A DNA stretch of 64,000 nucleotides, taken from NCBI GenBank assembly GCA_026745465.1, contig JACYXH010000826.1, positions 5,086,224 through 5,150,223 on the forward strand, given 5' to 3'. The stretch comes from Lota lota (taxonomy: Eukaryota > Chordata > Actinopteri > Gadiformes > Lotidae). Below the pieces are notes generated by a model that was given only the letters and a program-made list of their open reading frames with translations, did no database searches and was not told the DNA's origin. Position 1 is the first letter of the stretch. Each line of letters opens with the position of its first letter. This document shows positions 52,382-64,000 of this stretch, one piece after another. A program made the position numbers and the translations under genes.

Positions 52382-52964
52382 ACATATAGATAATATGATT
52401 TCATATGAATATAAAAATGACTCGGTTGAGAAATTTGAAGGTGTGTGTGTGTGTGTGTGTGTCGGTGAGGCAGGGGGGGGGGGGGGGGATGTCTGCTACG
52501 CTGTGTAAGATTTCATTAGTACCAAATGGTATTCATTTTTAGATGAATGCACCTCTCTAAACCATGATTAATAGATATGTTAATGTTAACATAACACCAT
52601 AACTCTTGCTTTTGAGTACACTTCACCTTGTATATTTATATATAAATAAATTATGCCATATCCTCTTATTATCATTCATTTAATAGCCTGCAAATAATAT
52701 ATGAAATCGACATAAATTTGCAAAGCTGTACATACAGCTGTACGTGTGTATCGAATGGCTTGTATATTTGCTTCCATGACGGGGTAGGTGAAGAGAGAAG
52801 GAGGGGGTGTGAGTGAAAGAGATGATGGAATGACAGGAAATACAGGGTGGGGCAGTGAAGGAGAGGAGGAGGGGCGGAGGGGCATAGAGGTGGTAGGCTT
52901 CATTAATATAAATTAAAACAATAACCAATCCACTCTGTGTTCATGTGCTGTGGCAAGAGAGCAA

Positions 52965-53072
52965 GAGGAAGAGAGAGAGGGAGAGAGAGAGAAAGAGAGG
53001 AAGAAAGCAAGGAAGAGAGAGAGGGAGAGAGAGGGAGAGAGAGGGAAAGAGAGGGAGAGAGGGAGAGAGAGT

Positions 53073-53166
<94 letters not shown>
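52965..53166. repeat. (GA)n microsatellite
   Basis: Imperfect GA/GGA to 53080, then about 85 bp of perfect GA. Confidence 0.97.
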
Positions 53167-53168
<2 letters not shown>

Positions 53169-53609
53169 GCTGAACAAATATAGCAGGTGGGGAGGAAAAC
53201 TGTTTTGGACCAGGTACAAGAAAAAGCTTTCACACTCACTTTAAGTGATAAATGTATAGGGCACCCATGTTGGAGCAAGGGAGCACTCTGTGTATTACAG
53301 TCATCTGCCTTTTACTTATCCTCATTGTTCTGGCAGGGAGGTAAAACACAATGGAATCCTTTACAAGAGTCTCCAGTTCCGTCTTGTCCACCCCCATGTT
53401 CACCCTGGAAGAACTTCTCTTTAAAACGGTTCGACCAACTCAACAAACTGTCAAGAAACTCAAGATAGTTTGTCAAGTATTAGGTATTCTTCACCGTTGC
53501 CAATGGAAACTAAAGACCCCCCCCCCCCCCCCCCCCCCCTCTTGTTTCGTGTGCTTGCTCCTAGCCTCTGACTTTGATTCCTAGTGTCCTATACACTGAA
53601 GGGATTAAG

Positions 53610-53760
53610 ACGTAATGGAGTTAATTGCAATGGTTTGGTTTTGAAATCTATTCAACCCTTGTAAAGTCAAAGATAAGCACAATGGTTTGGACCTCCAAGA
53701 TGGTTGCCATGATAGCCATGTTAGCCACATTGCTAATGATCATCCAACAACCGTATCCTT
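53610..53760 (+). repeat. Dispersed repeat, copy B (inverted to copy A)
   Basis: GTCAAAGATAAGCACAATGG, TTTGGACCTC and nearby AATCTATTCAACCC match the complement of 50290-50450. The family is not identified. Confidence 0.7.
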
Positions 53761-54670
53761 CATCTCTCATCTTCTCGTCATATTCTGAAAATGTATGGAC
53801 GTCACACACGGAAACACTAAAACTGGCTCTTTTGAAAACAGTTTGATGGGCTCGAAAATAGTTGAAGTCCTCTAGACAGTTTATCAAGGATATAATTTGT
53901 CCTTGCACAGAGCTTCTTACTTCTTGTGCGTCCTACCCAAAATACCGTATAACCTCTTCTGAACTGTCGAGAACACACTACTGAACCCAAAACATTACTT
54001 TTTTTGTTTAGCTTTCTTCTCTTCTTTTTATCATTGTTAGAAGGCTTATGGCTTAGAATTTATTATTGGCATTATTTCTGCATTAATCTCTACACACTTT
54101 GCAGTTTATTACTCCCACAGTTGTTATCCTAGGAGCTTCGATTTTAAATAGGAATCAGTTCTTATTCAATAGTTTCTTCTTATATTCTTTTCAATTGTCT
54201 GCCAATTTCCATTCGATTTCAACAACTGGACTTTAATCAAATAGAAATGGCTTGTTGATATATTTTATTACTTGTTGAGATTCAATAGTTTGCTTTGTCT
54301 AATAGACTACAATTCAGTCCTAGCAGATTGTATGGGATCACCCCCGCTCTAGCCAAAGCAGCTGTTTCGGTGACCCCTGTTTCACCGGCATTGGAATTAT
54401 ATTTTTTTCAGAATTTAGGGTTTGTGTTTGACCAACACCATTTCCTGTCTGTGTTTCAATGGAGTCTGCCCGTTCTTGAGACAACATTCTGGTCTGTTAC
54501 ACAGTTTTTGAACTCACATACTTGAAGGGTCAGACACTGTGTCGACATCAAAATGTTTGTCTATTTCCACTGAGCATCACCGGATTCAATTCCTCACAGT
54601 CCGAGTTTTTCACAAACAGCATATCATAAATCTAGTTTGATGTGATTAGGAAGAAATACAGGATAAACAG
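53761..54670. other. Intergenic, nothing recognised
   Basis: AT-rich, no exon signal or identifiable repeat. Confidence 0.5.
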
Positions 54671-54678
54671 CAGTATAG

Positions 54679-54799
54679 AAAGAAGAAGAAGAAGAAGAAG
54701 AAGAAGAAGAAGAAGAAGAGTTGAAGAAGCAGAAGAAGAAGAAGAAGAAGAAGAAGAAGAAGAAGAAGAAGAAGAAGAAGAAGAAGAAGAAGAAGAAGG
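54679..54799. repeat. (GAA)n trinucleotide repeat
   Basis: About 40 GAA units with one interruption (GTTGAAGCA near 54720). Confidence 0.97.
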
Positions 54800-55659
54800 A
54801 TCTGTTGAGACGAGGAGGTGTCCAGGCGCCACGGCGCTCCAGTTATTAGCAGACAACCCTCCCTATCATCCTTGGAGAGTTTAGCTGGTGTAGGGGTGGT
54901 GGGAGGGGGAGGGGAGGGAGGAGGGATAGGCGAGCAATGTGTTCGGCTCTTTTCAGGGACGTCCTTTTGTCCAGCATCTCCCTCTACCTCCGTGTCTGTC
55001 TCTCCCTCTCTTGTTTTCTCGCTCTCTACTCATTTTCTTTAAATTTCATTAAGTTCAGTGGGTTTCTTTGAATGCCTATGAACTGCAAGGCTATATCAAG
55101 TAAATTCCAATATGACCAAGTACAAAAGCAGAAAAGGTATTGTGTAAAAGCATATGACGTGATTGTAGTCAGTTGGTACGGAATCTCTCGTGATGCATTT
55201 ATCGCACTGCAGCTGAGTGCATGGTCGCAATATTTGTTTTAATATATATATACATGCACATTTAACTAGTCTATAAGTGTTTCTTGTATCTCTATCTAGA
55301 AAACCGGAGCACACGTTGATGAATGTACCAGAGTCTTCAGTTCACTTCACTGTATTATCTAACTATAACCACATATTATGTGCTGTTGATTTGGCACAAT
55401 CATTACGTTCTTTTGAAGTTTATTTATGTATTTTGAATCCACATTACACGCCTTTGGTACATCCTCAAAAATCTTTTTGCTGTGCTATGATACTTTAATC
55501 AGCTGTTTCTTTCATCCAAACAGATGTCTGACTGTTTGGACACCACATAGAAAATATTCAGTATGGGTTTTTCCCTTTTGATTTATGACAGTTGGCTGAA
55601 GTTTTAAAACAAGATAATTTAATCGTTGAATATTATTTACTGGGCCCACCCTGTCAGAC

Positions 55660-55835
55660 TCTCTCTCTCTCTCCCTCTCTCTTTCGATTCTCTCCCTCCC
55701 CTGCTCTCTTCTTTCCCTCTCTCTCTGTTCTCTCCCTCCCTTGCTCTCTCTCCTTCTCTTCTCCCTCCTCCCACCTCCCCCTTTCTCATCGCTGTCTCTC
55801 TCTCTCTCTCCCTCTCTGTCTCCTCTCTTTCACAG
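55660..55835. repeat. CT-rich pyrimidine repeat
   Basis: Imperfect CTCTCTCCCT over about 175 bp. Confidence 0.93.
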
Positions 55836-55946
55836 ATACATCTAAATAGTGTTCAGAGCCACACTGCACACTGATATCGTTCCCACATCACAGGGAGCAA
55901 TGTGCTCATGTTTGTTCCCCAGGGATACCCCCATTGTTCTCTAGGG

Positions 55947-56115
55947 CAGGGGTCATCAAACCTTTGGAGACCCCAAAATACAGTTTCAGTGTGTCAGTGG
56001 GAACCGACCCGGAGTTTATTGAACGTATCACCAGTTCCGATGTGCTCAGGCTGTTTCAGAGTGTTCTGTGTCAGGCCTCCAACCCTTGTCCTGACCCATG
56101 GTTTAAGAGTCCCTG
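55947..56115. mobile_element. hAT-type MITE, 169 bp, with 8-bp target duplication
   Basis: Flanked by identical CTCTAGGG (55939-55946 and 56116-56123). Termini CAGGGGTCATCAAACC and the complement of CAGGGACTCTTAAACC form inverted repeats typical of hAT elements. No coding capacity. Confidence 0.93.
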
Positions 56116-56398
56116 CTCTAGGGGTTAACCGTTTCTTGTGGTCAGGTTCTTATCTGATGGCAGGCTGGATGTCCGTACAAGCAGATAGAACAAGATACGC
56201 AACGACACCCACCCCATGTTCTCGTGCTCTTATCTGCCAATCTCAGGGCCACACACACATACACAAGGACAAACACATACACACACAGAAACACACAGAC
56301 AAAGACACAGATAAACACAGGCACTCACTGGAACACACATGTAACTACATGCATAAACACATGCATTGGAATATTATATATTTGCACACAGAGAAACG

Positions 56399-56399
<1 letters not shown>

Positions 56400-56440
<41 letters not shown>

Positions 56441-56640
56441 AATACTGATATACGCACATATATTTAACACAAACATACATTAAACACAAACATATACAAA
56501 CCAAATACACACACACATAAACACACACACACACACACACATGCACACCAATATACACACAGATATTTAAAACAAACATACATTAAACACAAATATACAC
56601 AAACCAAATACACGCACACACACACACACACACCCAGCTC
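56400..56640. repeat. (AC)n and degenerate AC/AAACATACA repeats
   Basis: Perfect AC at 56401-56438; then ATATTTAACACAAACATACA blocks appear twice (56459 and 56564), about 105 bp apart. Confidence 0.9.
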
Positions 56641-56709
56641 ATCAGACAACATCCCGCTCGGCCGGTCGATATCACCAAGCAAAACAAGGGTGGAACCGTC
56701 TCGGATTCA

Positions 56710-57195
56710 TCACCACTCCTCCTCTCGTCTCCTCCTCTCCTCCTCTCCTACTATCCTCCCATCCTCTCCTCTTCCTCTCCTCCTCCTCTCCTCCTCTCCT
56801 CCTCCTCCTCCTCTCCTCCTCTCCTCCTCTCCTCCTCTCCTCCTCTCCTCCTCTCCTCCTCCTCCTCTCTTCTTCTCTCCTCCTCTCTTCCTCTTCTTCT
56901 CTTTTCCTCCTCCCCTACCTCCCTTCTCCTCTCTGCTCTCCTCTCCTCTCCTCTCCTCTCCTCTCCTCTCCTCTCCTCTCCTCTCTCCTCTCCTCTCCTC
57001 TCCTCTCCTCTCCTCTCCTCTCCTCTCCTCTCCTCTCCTCTCCTCTCCTCTCCTCTCATCTCCTCTCCTTCTCTGCTCTTTTCCTCCTCGCCTCCTTTTC
57101 ATTCCTCCTCCTCCTCTCCTCTTCTCTTCTTCTCCTTCTCTCCTCTCCTCTTCCTCTCCTCCCCTCCTCCTCTCCTCCTCTCCTCCTCTCCTCAT
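56710..57195. repeat. (CCTCT)n / (CTCCTC)n pyrimidine satellite
   Basis: Octamer-like CTCCTCTC units, then about 25 CCTCT pentamers (56935-57068), then mixed. Strictly C/T on + over about 480 bp. Confidence 0.95.
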
Positions 57196-57270
57196 CCCTT
57201 ATTTTCCACATGCCTCTGTGGCCGGATCATCAACACCCACCCTGTAATTCCCAGACCTTTGTCTCTGTGT

Positions 57271-57271
<1 letters not shown>

Positions 57272-57313
<42 letters not shown>

Positions 57314-57521
57314 TTTGGTCTTGATTACACAACCTTTTCTGGTCTTACCTGTACATGCATGCATCCTCACACATGTGCCTGTTCCCATTACGATCCTAAT
57401 ATGATACGCAGATATAGCGCACACATGTGTGTCTGTGTGCGTGTGTGTGTGTATATGCGCGCATGTGCTTGCAAGTGTGCATGCTCGTGTGTGTGTGTGT
57501 GTGTGTGTGTGTGCATGTGTA

Positions 57522-57580
<59 letters not shown>

Positions 57581-57590
57581 GTGTGTAACT
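57272..57590. repeat. (GT)n tracts
   Basis: GT at 57274-57310 and degenerate to perfect GT at 57425-57587. Confidence 0.94.
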
Positions 57591-58850
57591 CACAGGGGTA
57601 AACCCAGGATCAATGGGATGGAGTGATCCAGAGTAAAAGGGGTGGATGGATGGAGGGGAGGTGAAACCATATCTGCCCGTCTCGCTGGCTCATTAGTGGG
57701 CTGCCAGTGGATACCAGAGGCTCGCGAGGTCCTCATGCAGATGAGCAGAAACCCAAGCAGCGCAGCAGGGTGTGGGGGTGTCAGGCTGGTGGAGGAGGGG
57801 GTCTGGGAGTGGTGGTTGGTGCTGGAAGGGTGCGGCGGTCCGGGGCTGGTGAGCTGAAGGAGTGTGGATGTTAGGGGTACAATTATCTGAAAAACTCAAA
57901 TGTGCAGTTCTTCCCTGTTGAACTGCACATAACATTGTTGACGTTATGAAGCCAATTCTAAAGTGTGTTGGTCAACGCCATGCGAAAGAGTTAGACTGTG
58001 ACAATATACTACTAATCCTCATCATATTCTACCTACCTGTCAGCATCCTGGAGCAAGATGGTGAAGCCCTCCCTGCTCCCTGATGACTGGATTCCTTTAT
58101 ACTCGTTGTATGAGACTTTGGATAAAAAACATTCTCTGAAATAGCGAATGAGATAGACATTAGTAGGACAAATTGTACTTTATTAAAAAAACGTTATTAT
58201 CTGTTCACCAAAAATGTATCAATTAATTTATTAACCCCGGATGGAAAATGTCGTCGGTGTGTGTGCGTGAATGAGTCGGTGTGTTTTTGTGTGTCTTTGT
58301 GTGTGAATGTGTGTGTGGGTGTGTGCCTGTGTGCGCGTGTGCATGTGTTCTTATTTATATTTCTATATTTATGTGGACTGTGACCTTGAACACAACACCT
58401 GTCTTAAAACAAACAGCAGCTCAGAAGCTAGAGCAGCAAGTCTGGAGGGTTGCTGGTTTGATGCTGGAATACTCCTGGCTAAGGTATTGAGGTGCTGGTT
58501 CCATTGGTGTCTGACTGCAACCATGTGTGTGTGACTGATGAGTATATTGTGTGTGACACTTTGAATGGCCCTACTTGCTATAATTACAGGACCATTTACT
58601 ATTTCATTAACTTGTACCTACTTAATATGTTCAATTATTGTCATAGATAAACTCGTCTGGCTAAAGGTAGTGGTTTGAACAACGGTAGCACTTTAGAAAA
58701 TGAAAACAGTGTTGGTGGTGGCTGTGGTTTTGCTGGTGGTTGGGCTGTGCTGGTGGTGATGGTTGTGTGATCTGAATAACTCTGGATTTATTATGGTGAC
58801 CAGGTGGAATCAGAGCAATCCTTCCAAGTCATGCCAGGTCCAGTCCTCCA
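57591..58850. other. Intergenic, no gene
   Basis: 57640-57760 is GC-moderate and non-repetitive; TG-rich patches at 58255-58350 and 58710-58770. No exon recognised. Confidence 0.5.
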
Positions 58851-58852
58851 GG

Positions 58853-59200
58853 CCGGTTCCCCAGAACCCCCAGACACGCTAAACGCCCCAGACATCCCAG
58901 ACATCCCAGACACCCCGGACACCCTAGACACCCCAGAAACCCCAGACACACTAAACACCCCAGAAACACTAGACACCCCAGAAACCCTGGGCACCCCAGA
59001 CTCCCCGGACATCCTAGACACCCTGGACACCACGGGCACCCTAGACACCCCAGGCACCCTAAACACCACGGGCACCCTAGACACCCAGACACCCAGACAC
59101 CACGGGCACCCTAGACACCCAGACACCCTAGACACCATGGGCACCCTAGACACCCAGACACCCAGACACCCTAGACACCCTGGATACCCAGGATCCTGAC
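58853..59200. repeat. Short-unit minisatellite (CACCCCAGACACCCTAGA type)
   Basis: Units of 9 to 15 bp built from GACACCCCAG and GACACCCTA; long false Pro/Asp/Thr frames on + and Val/Ser/Gly frames on -. Confidence 0.93.
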
Positions 59201-59262
59201 CTCAGGGACCAGCCACCTGAGCACTCGGGCTACCACTAGGTGGAAGTGTGTGGGGGGGCTTA

Positions 59263-59263
59263 T

Positions 59264-59355
<92 letters not shown>
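59263..59355. repeat. (GT)n microsatellite
   Basis: About 90 bp of GT. Confidence 0.97.
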
Positions 59356-59356
<1 letters not shown>

Positions 59357-60190
59357 TTTAGGGAAGTAGAATAAGTAGCTGAAAAAATTGTGACACTCAG
59401 AAAGATCGATAAAGGGAGAGGACGATGCTGACGATTAGCCTGACAACGCCTGACTAATTTGCAAAGACGTATTAGTCTGGAACCTCCCAGTTCATCTTCG
59501 ATTTCCAAGGCCATTGGAAGGGATGACAGAGATGAGGATAATTTTAACATTTAATGGTAAAAATGATTGGGGGTGATGATAAAGTTGACAGTTGAACAAA
59601 CTTTCTCATATAAAACCAATTTTTACCGTAAGAGAATCATTTTTAAAATGATTGCTCAATTATTATTCCAGTATTTTCACTAAATGAAAACATCGATTTA
59701 CACCGTTGTATTTTGCAAAAGTCAGGAGATCATGAAAAAACAATAATTACAACAACAACAACAAAAGAATTAAAAATAATGAAAGTCTAAATATTTATCA
59801 TGGCGACTGGTAGATAATGGATCGGGAAGCAGATGAAGGCAGTAATCACTGAATAGGTAACTGAATGATGGCAGGGCACAGGCAGCATTAATACTGCAGA
59901 ATGCTTTAATTAGCCGGGACGGCCAATCGGGAGCACAATAGGCAGCCCTGGGGGCAACATCAAATGCCAAATGGTGCCCATTGTTGGGTGCCATCGCAGG
60001 CCCACTCGGCACACTGAAAGGAGCTGTTCTGATGGACCCATAAAGCTGCCAATTGAGGAGGATGGATGGAGAGGGTCAGCAGACAGTGAGGGTGGCCCAG
60101 ACATTGACAGTAATCACAGCAGATTGATGCTGCACCACAGGTCCTGACAACTGGCCATAAGATACACAGTGGACTGGAGGGATCCAGGAG
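59356..60190. other. Intergenic with high-complexity block
   Basis: 59800-60165 is non-repetitive and GC-moderate, with CTTTAATTAGCC, CCAATCGGG and GCCAATTGAGG motifs. Possible distal enhancer; no coding signal. Confidence 0.25.
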
Positions 60191-60429
60191 GGAACACACA
60201 CACATACACACACACAAACACACAGACTCACACACATATTCACACACATACACACATACACACGATGACAAGAGTTGCTGTTGATGCCAGGCTCCTATGC
60301 CAGATTCCTACATGTGATGGGACAGAGAAAGAGAGTGAGAGAGAGAGAGAGAAAGAAAGAGAGAGAGATGTGGTGCGGATTGCAGCCAAACTCCTATCTC
60401 TGTCTATACTCATGAAGGTCAACTATGAT

Positions 60430-61320
60430 GTCAATTATTCCACACATTAAATCAAATAAAAAAGCAAGCCAAATATTTCATTTGCTAAGATGGAATATCT
60501 TATCATCATGAAATATGTGTGTTTCATGTAACACCATACAGTCTAAGTAATTTGGCATCTCTGATGCAGGATACTCGTGCCAAAGATATAATTATATATC
60601 ATTTCAAATCCTATAATTTCAAACTGTCACCAGGCTGGTGGTTGGTGAAAGTTTTTGCACAGGCACTTTAATTTAATATCAGTACAGGGCAGCGTTGTTC
60701 GCTTAAAGCACCATGGTCACCATGGCAACTATGTCAATTTTTAACATGACATTGACATTGGGCGCACAGGCTGCCTCGATTCAAGCCCCCTTTTCACAAA
60801 TGGGTAGCTTATAAAGATCTAGGTTCCTTGTAGGGTCCTAGATCCGCATCGATGTTACAGGGAAGCCTCCTACAGAGCTAGGACACAAACTGAAGGAAGC
60901 AATTGAGGGTGAACCTGGACTATATTACGGAATACCAGATCCACCCCGGGCAGGGGCTCCCAAATGATCTAAACTCATACGTGTGCGTAAAGAGACGAAG
61001 AAGCCTCTCTCATCTGTGAACAGAATGCTTAAAATGCTCTCATATGAATACAGAGTAGCGGCCACAAAGCATGTAGGGCACAATGGTTTTGACTAGAAAA
61101 TAACAAAGAAATGCATGAATAAAATGGATGCCTTCTCCTACCTAATACATGCTCTTAAGACGTGGACTTGTTAAGACTGAAAAATAATTTGAATGGGCTT
61201 TTGTGGCTGTATTGACAGGACAGGGAAGACGGACAGGGAAGAGGGTTAAAGAAGATAGCAAGACCGCTACAAGGTATACTGTAGCCTTTCCTTGAAAACC
61301 ACCATTAGCACACAGGACAC
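60430..61320. other. Intergenic, nothing recognised
   Basis: Mixed sequence; CTTGTAGGGTCCTAGATCCG near 60828 stands out from no known repeat I can name. Confidence 0.45.
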
Positions 61321-61339
61321 TTCGATTCTCATTTCACCT

Positions 61340-61692
61340 GAAAGAGAGGAGGAGGAAGAGGAGGAGCAGGATGGTGAGGGGGAGGAGGACAAGAACAAGG
61401 AGGAGGTAGGATGAAGAGCACGAGGAGGAGGAGGAGGAGGAGGAGGAGGAGGTAGGAGGAGGGGGAGGGGGAGGGGGAGGAAGAGGAGGAAGAAGAGGAA
61501 GAGGAAGACAGGGAGAAAGAGGAAGACAGGGAGGAAGAGGAAGAGGAAGACAGGGAGGAAGAGGAAGACAGGGAGGAGGAGGAGGAGGAGGAGGAGGAGG
61601 GGGAGGAGGAGGAGGAGGAGGAGGAGGAGGAGGAGGAGGAGGAGGAGGAGGAGGAGGAGGAGGAGGAGGAGGAGGTAGAAAGACTGGGAGGA
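61340..61692. repeat. (GGA)n purine tract
   Basis: GGA/GAGGAA/GACAGG units, all but purine-only on +, about 350 bp. Confidence 0.96.
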
Positions 61693-61924
61693 AGAGGAGG
61701 GGTTCCGTCGACCCAGTGATGTTGCAGGTGTGGTCCACCATGTTGTGTTGTGTTGTATCATGTGTAACTATGTTTACCTTCCCTCTATTAACCCCTGCGA
61801 GCCCCCTGACCCGGCTGGCCTGTACAGATCACAACAGAACCCTCCTGGACCCCCAGACCGTCACGGTCGATCGGAGCTCAACACCGCCATTGATCAGCGG
61901 AGAAGATATCATCAACAACAACAG

Positions 61925-61925
<1 letters not shown>

Positions 61926-61990
<65 letters not shown>
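61926..61990. repeat. (GT)n microsatellite
   Basis: About 62 bp of GT. Confidence 0.97.
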
Positions 61991-61991
<1 letters not shown>

Positions 61992-62419
61992 AGCGACCAA
62001 GGGGTAAAATGATACGCTTGTCGTCATTGTCCGACAGCCCCATCCTTTTGGAGCCCACAAAAAACTGCATTTTTTTTTTTAAATGATTGTGCTGTGTTCA
62101 TTTTGGGACAAAGGATATTTGTTGCTGTGTGTATATTTTGATGTGGAGTTTGCACCACATAGCAGCTCGTTTGCTGCACACAAAAGACTGTATGAGGTTT
62201 TTACACAATCTGTGGTTGTGTGTGTGTGTGTGTGTGTGTGCTGTGTAAGAAAGAAAATAAGAAAGAAAGAATGAAAGAAAGAAAGAAAGAAAGAATGAAT
62301 GAATGAATGAATGAATGACAGACCAAGAAAATAGAAAAGGCAGCAACCACAGGGACTCCGAACAGAATCTTTGAGGTGGAGATTTCCAGTCAAATAAACG
62401 GAGGGGAAGAGAACGAGAG

Positions 62420-62423
<4 letters not shown>

Positions 62424-62495
<72 letters not shown>
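62424..62495. repeat. (GA)n microsatellite
   Basis: About 70 bp of GA, then GGGAGG-rich sequence. Confidence 0.97.
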
Positions 62496-62496
<1 letters not shown>

Positions 62497-62529
62497 AAGG
62501 GAGGGGAGGCGAGGGGAGGGAGGAGAGGA

Positions 62530-63140
62530 GAGGAGCAAGGGACGGTGATTTGTGTCTCTCTGCAGCGTGCTAGCGTTACAGGAATGGGCCTCTGGGGCAC
62601 CATGAGAAGGCTGCTGATTGTTAGGAGGGGTAATTGGAGCCCTGCACTGCCCCCACCCACCCCCTGCCCTCGTAGATTTATTTACATTTCAGTGGCTGGA
62701 CCCCACTCTGAGAGGGATGGCAGACGCTGCCTCCCTCACATCAATATTTTGTAGTCGTGATCGCCCTGTTATTTTTTTCTGTTCCTTTTTTTGGTTTGGT
62801 GATCATTTTATCTCTCTTCTTCAAACGTCGACTCTCGTTTCACCACGATGACTAAATATTTACATTAATGTTGGATATGACCGCTATATGATGGTTTGGT
62901 TGTATTGGTGAACTGGTGTCATGTTGGATGTCACCCTCTCACCTACAGAGATGGGTTATGAAATAGAGTTACTTCCCCACTCACTGTGTCCATCATACAG
63001 AGAGGTCATTAATATGTACGCTTTTGGCTGCGCTTGAAGGTTGGCTGCGCTGATTGATGTTGGGCACTATACTCTGAACATTCAATTATTAATTGTTTTA
63101 AGATAGGCTGTCCTTTATTTAACCCAGACGGAAAATATGG
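62530..63140. other. Intergenic, no gene
   Basis: 62550-62720 is mixed-complexity sequence; nothing coding or repetitive recognised. Confidence 0.4.
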
Positions 63141-63249
63141 ATGGTTGTCACTGCAGCAAGTACAGGACATTAATATAATTGTTAAAAAAGAATAATAATA
63201 AAAAAGAAATACTTCTACTGTTTGAAAGATTCATAATCTTGTTTTGTTG

Positions 63250-63535
63250 CGTACATGTATGGATAGATTTTGTGTACATTATGGATAGATTGTGTATATA
63301 TATAGGGATGGCTAGTGCACACATGTCTAGATTGTTCACCTGTATATACTGTATATGTATATTTATGAACATGTATAGTTTGAGTACATGATAGTGATTG
63401 ATTGTATATGTACTTGGTATATTGCGTGTATATTAAGGTTTGATCGTATGTACGTATGAATAGATTTTGTATGTGGATACATTGTGTATACATTATGAAT
63501 AGATAGCGCATGCATTATGAATAGATAGAGTAGAC
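63250..63535. repeat. Degenerate minisatellite (ATGGATAGATTGTGTAYATT type)
   Basis: Repeated TATGGATAGATT / GTGTATA / CATTATGAATAGATAG motifs about 20-40 bp apart. Confidence 0.75.
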
Positions 63536-63800
63536 CGAGAGTCATGGAGCTCATTGCACAGACAGCTCTCAGTCTTAAGTGGGAGAGAGGTAGCCAGCTC
63601 CCTCCCCCCTCTCTCCCCATCCCCATTTAGGATAGTAGGCTCTTTAGGCTGACAGCCGTTAAATATGAGTTAAAAACCACACAGGCCCTCTTTGCTTTCC
63701 AAAATGTCATTACACATCTTTACGGCGGCCGGTTGTTGAATAAGCAGTTTGCAGCAGGGCTCCCTCGGGTCCTCAGACCAGGGGATGGGAACCCAGGGGT
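63536..63800. other. High-complexity block near window end
   Basis: CTCAGTCTTAAGTGGG, TTTAGGATAGTAGGCTCTTT and following: unique-looking, no coding signal. Confidence 0.25.
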
Positions 63801-63809
63801 CAGACAGAC

Positions 63810-64000
63810 CGACAGATGGACGGGTGGACGGATGGATGGAGGGATGGAGGGGGGAGGGAGGGAGGAAGGAATAGAGAGACTGGGAGATGGAGGGAGGGCG
63901 GGAATGAGGGAGGGATGGAGAGACAGAGACGGAGGGAGGGAGGGAGGGAGGGAGGGAGGGAGGGAGGGAGGGAGGGAGGGAGGGAGGGAGGGAGGGAGGG
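63810..64000. repeat. GGAT/GGGA purine repeat running off the window
   Basis: GATGGATGG units followed by perfect (GGGA)n from about 63930 to the last base. Confidence 0.96.

Noticed and set aside
54632-54884. Poly-Ser and poly-Glu frames
   Set aside because: Artefact of the (GAA)n repeat.
56690-57247. 185-aa Pro/Ser/Leu frame and its Arg/Glu-rich antisense
   Set aside because: Produced by a (CCTCT)n pyrimidine satellite; both strands are open for the same reason.
57642-57857. Open frame upstream of NTRK1 as a possible INSRR exon
   Set aside because: No receptor L-domain or Cys-rich motif and no fitting splice sites.
58791-59199. Repetitive Pro-Asp-Thr frame, collagen- or mucin-like in appearance
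   Set aside because: Short-unit minisatellite open on both strands; no signal peptide or exon structure.
61267-61761. Poly-Leu / poly-Pro minus-strand frames
   Set aside because: Artefact of the (GGA)n tract.

Overview
The window is vertebrate nuclear DNA, almost certainly from a ray-finned fish. It carries two multi-exon genes with GT-AG introns, Tc1/mariner and hAT-type DNA transposons of fish type, tRNA-derived SINE fragments, an L2-like retroposon tail family, and a very high density of simple repeats ((GT)n, (GA)n, (AT)n, (GAAA)n, poly-G) and minisatellites. No bacterial, viral, rRNA or CRISPR feature is visible. I cannot name the species from the sequence alone.

Layout. (1) 1-2942: palindromic mobile element, an L2-like retroposon tail, then a GC-rich stretch with the 5' end of the first gene. 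(2) 2943-12772, + strand: PAQR6 (membrane progestin receptor delta), seven coding exons, 342 aa. (3) 12773-18096: intergenic space and the probable 3' UTRs of the two genes, which converge tail to tail. (4) 18097-46040, - strand: NTRK1 (TrkA, the nerve growth factor receptor tyrosine kinase), sixteen coding exons, 794 aa. Every exon joins in phase and the reconstructed length is close to that of mammalian TrkA. (5) 46041-64000: about 18 kb upstream of NTRK1 without a recognisable coding exon, made of microsatellites, transposon fragments and a few high-complexity blocks that could be regulatory.

The two genes do not form one pathway. PAQR6 is a seven-transmembrane steroid-responsive receptor. 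TrkA is a neurotrophin receptor with leucine-rich repeats, two Ig domains, a transmembrane helix, a Shc-binding NPQY motif, a tyrosine kinase domain and a C-terminal PLC-gamma docking tyrosine. In mammals they lie in the same chromosomal region, so the pairing is consistent with old synteny.

The most interesting structure is where repeats meet splice sites. A 26-bp minisatellite begins about 160 bp inside NTRK1 intron 1, and almost every unit carries an AP-1 consensus (TGACTCA) and, in the transcript, a GTGAGT donor-like hexamer. A (CT)n microsatellite forms the polypyrimidine tract of exon 6. A weak exon 14 donor is followed by about 100 nt of CU repeat. A G-rich 32-bp minisatellite follows exon 15. 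A (GT)70 tract ends 28 nt before PAQR6 exon 5. A perfect 64-bp palindrome and several long hairpin-type non-autonomous transposons are also present.
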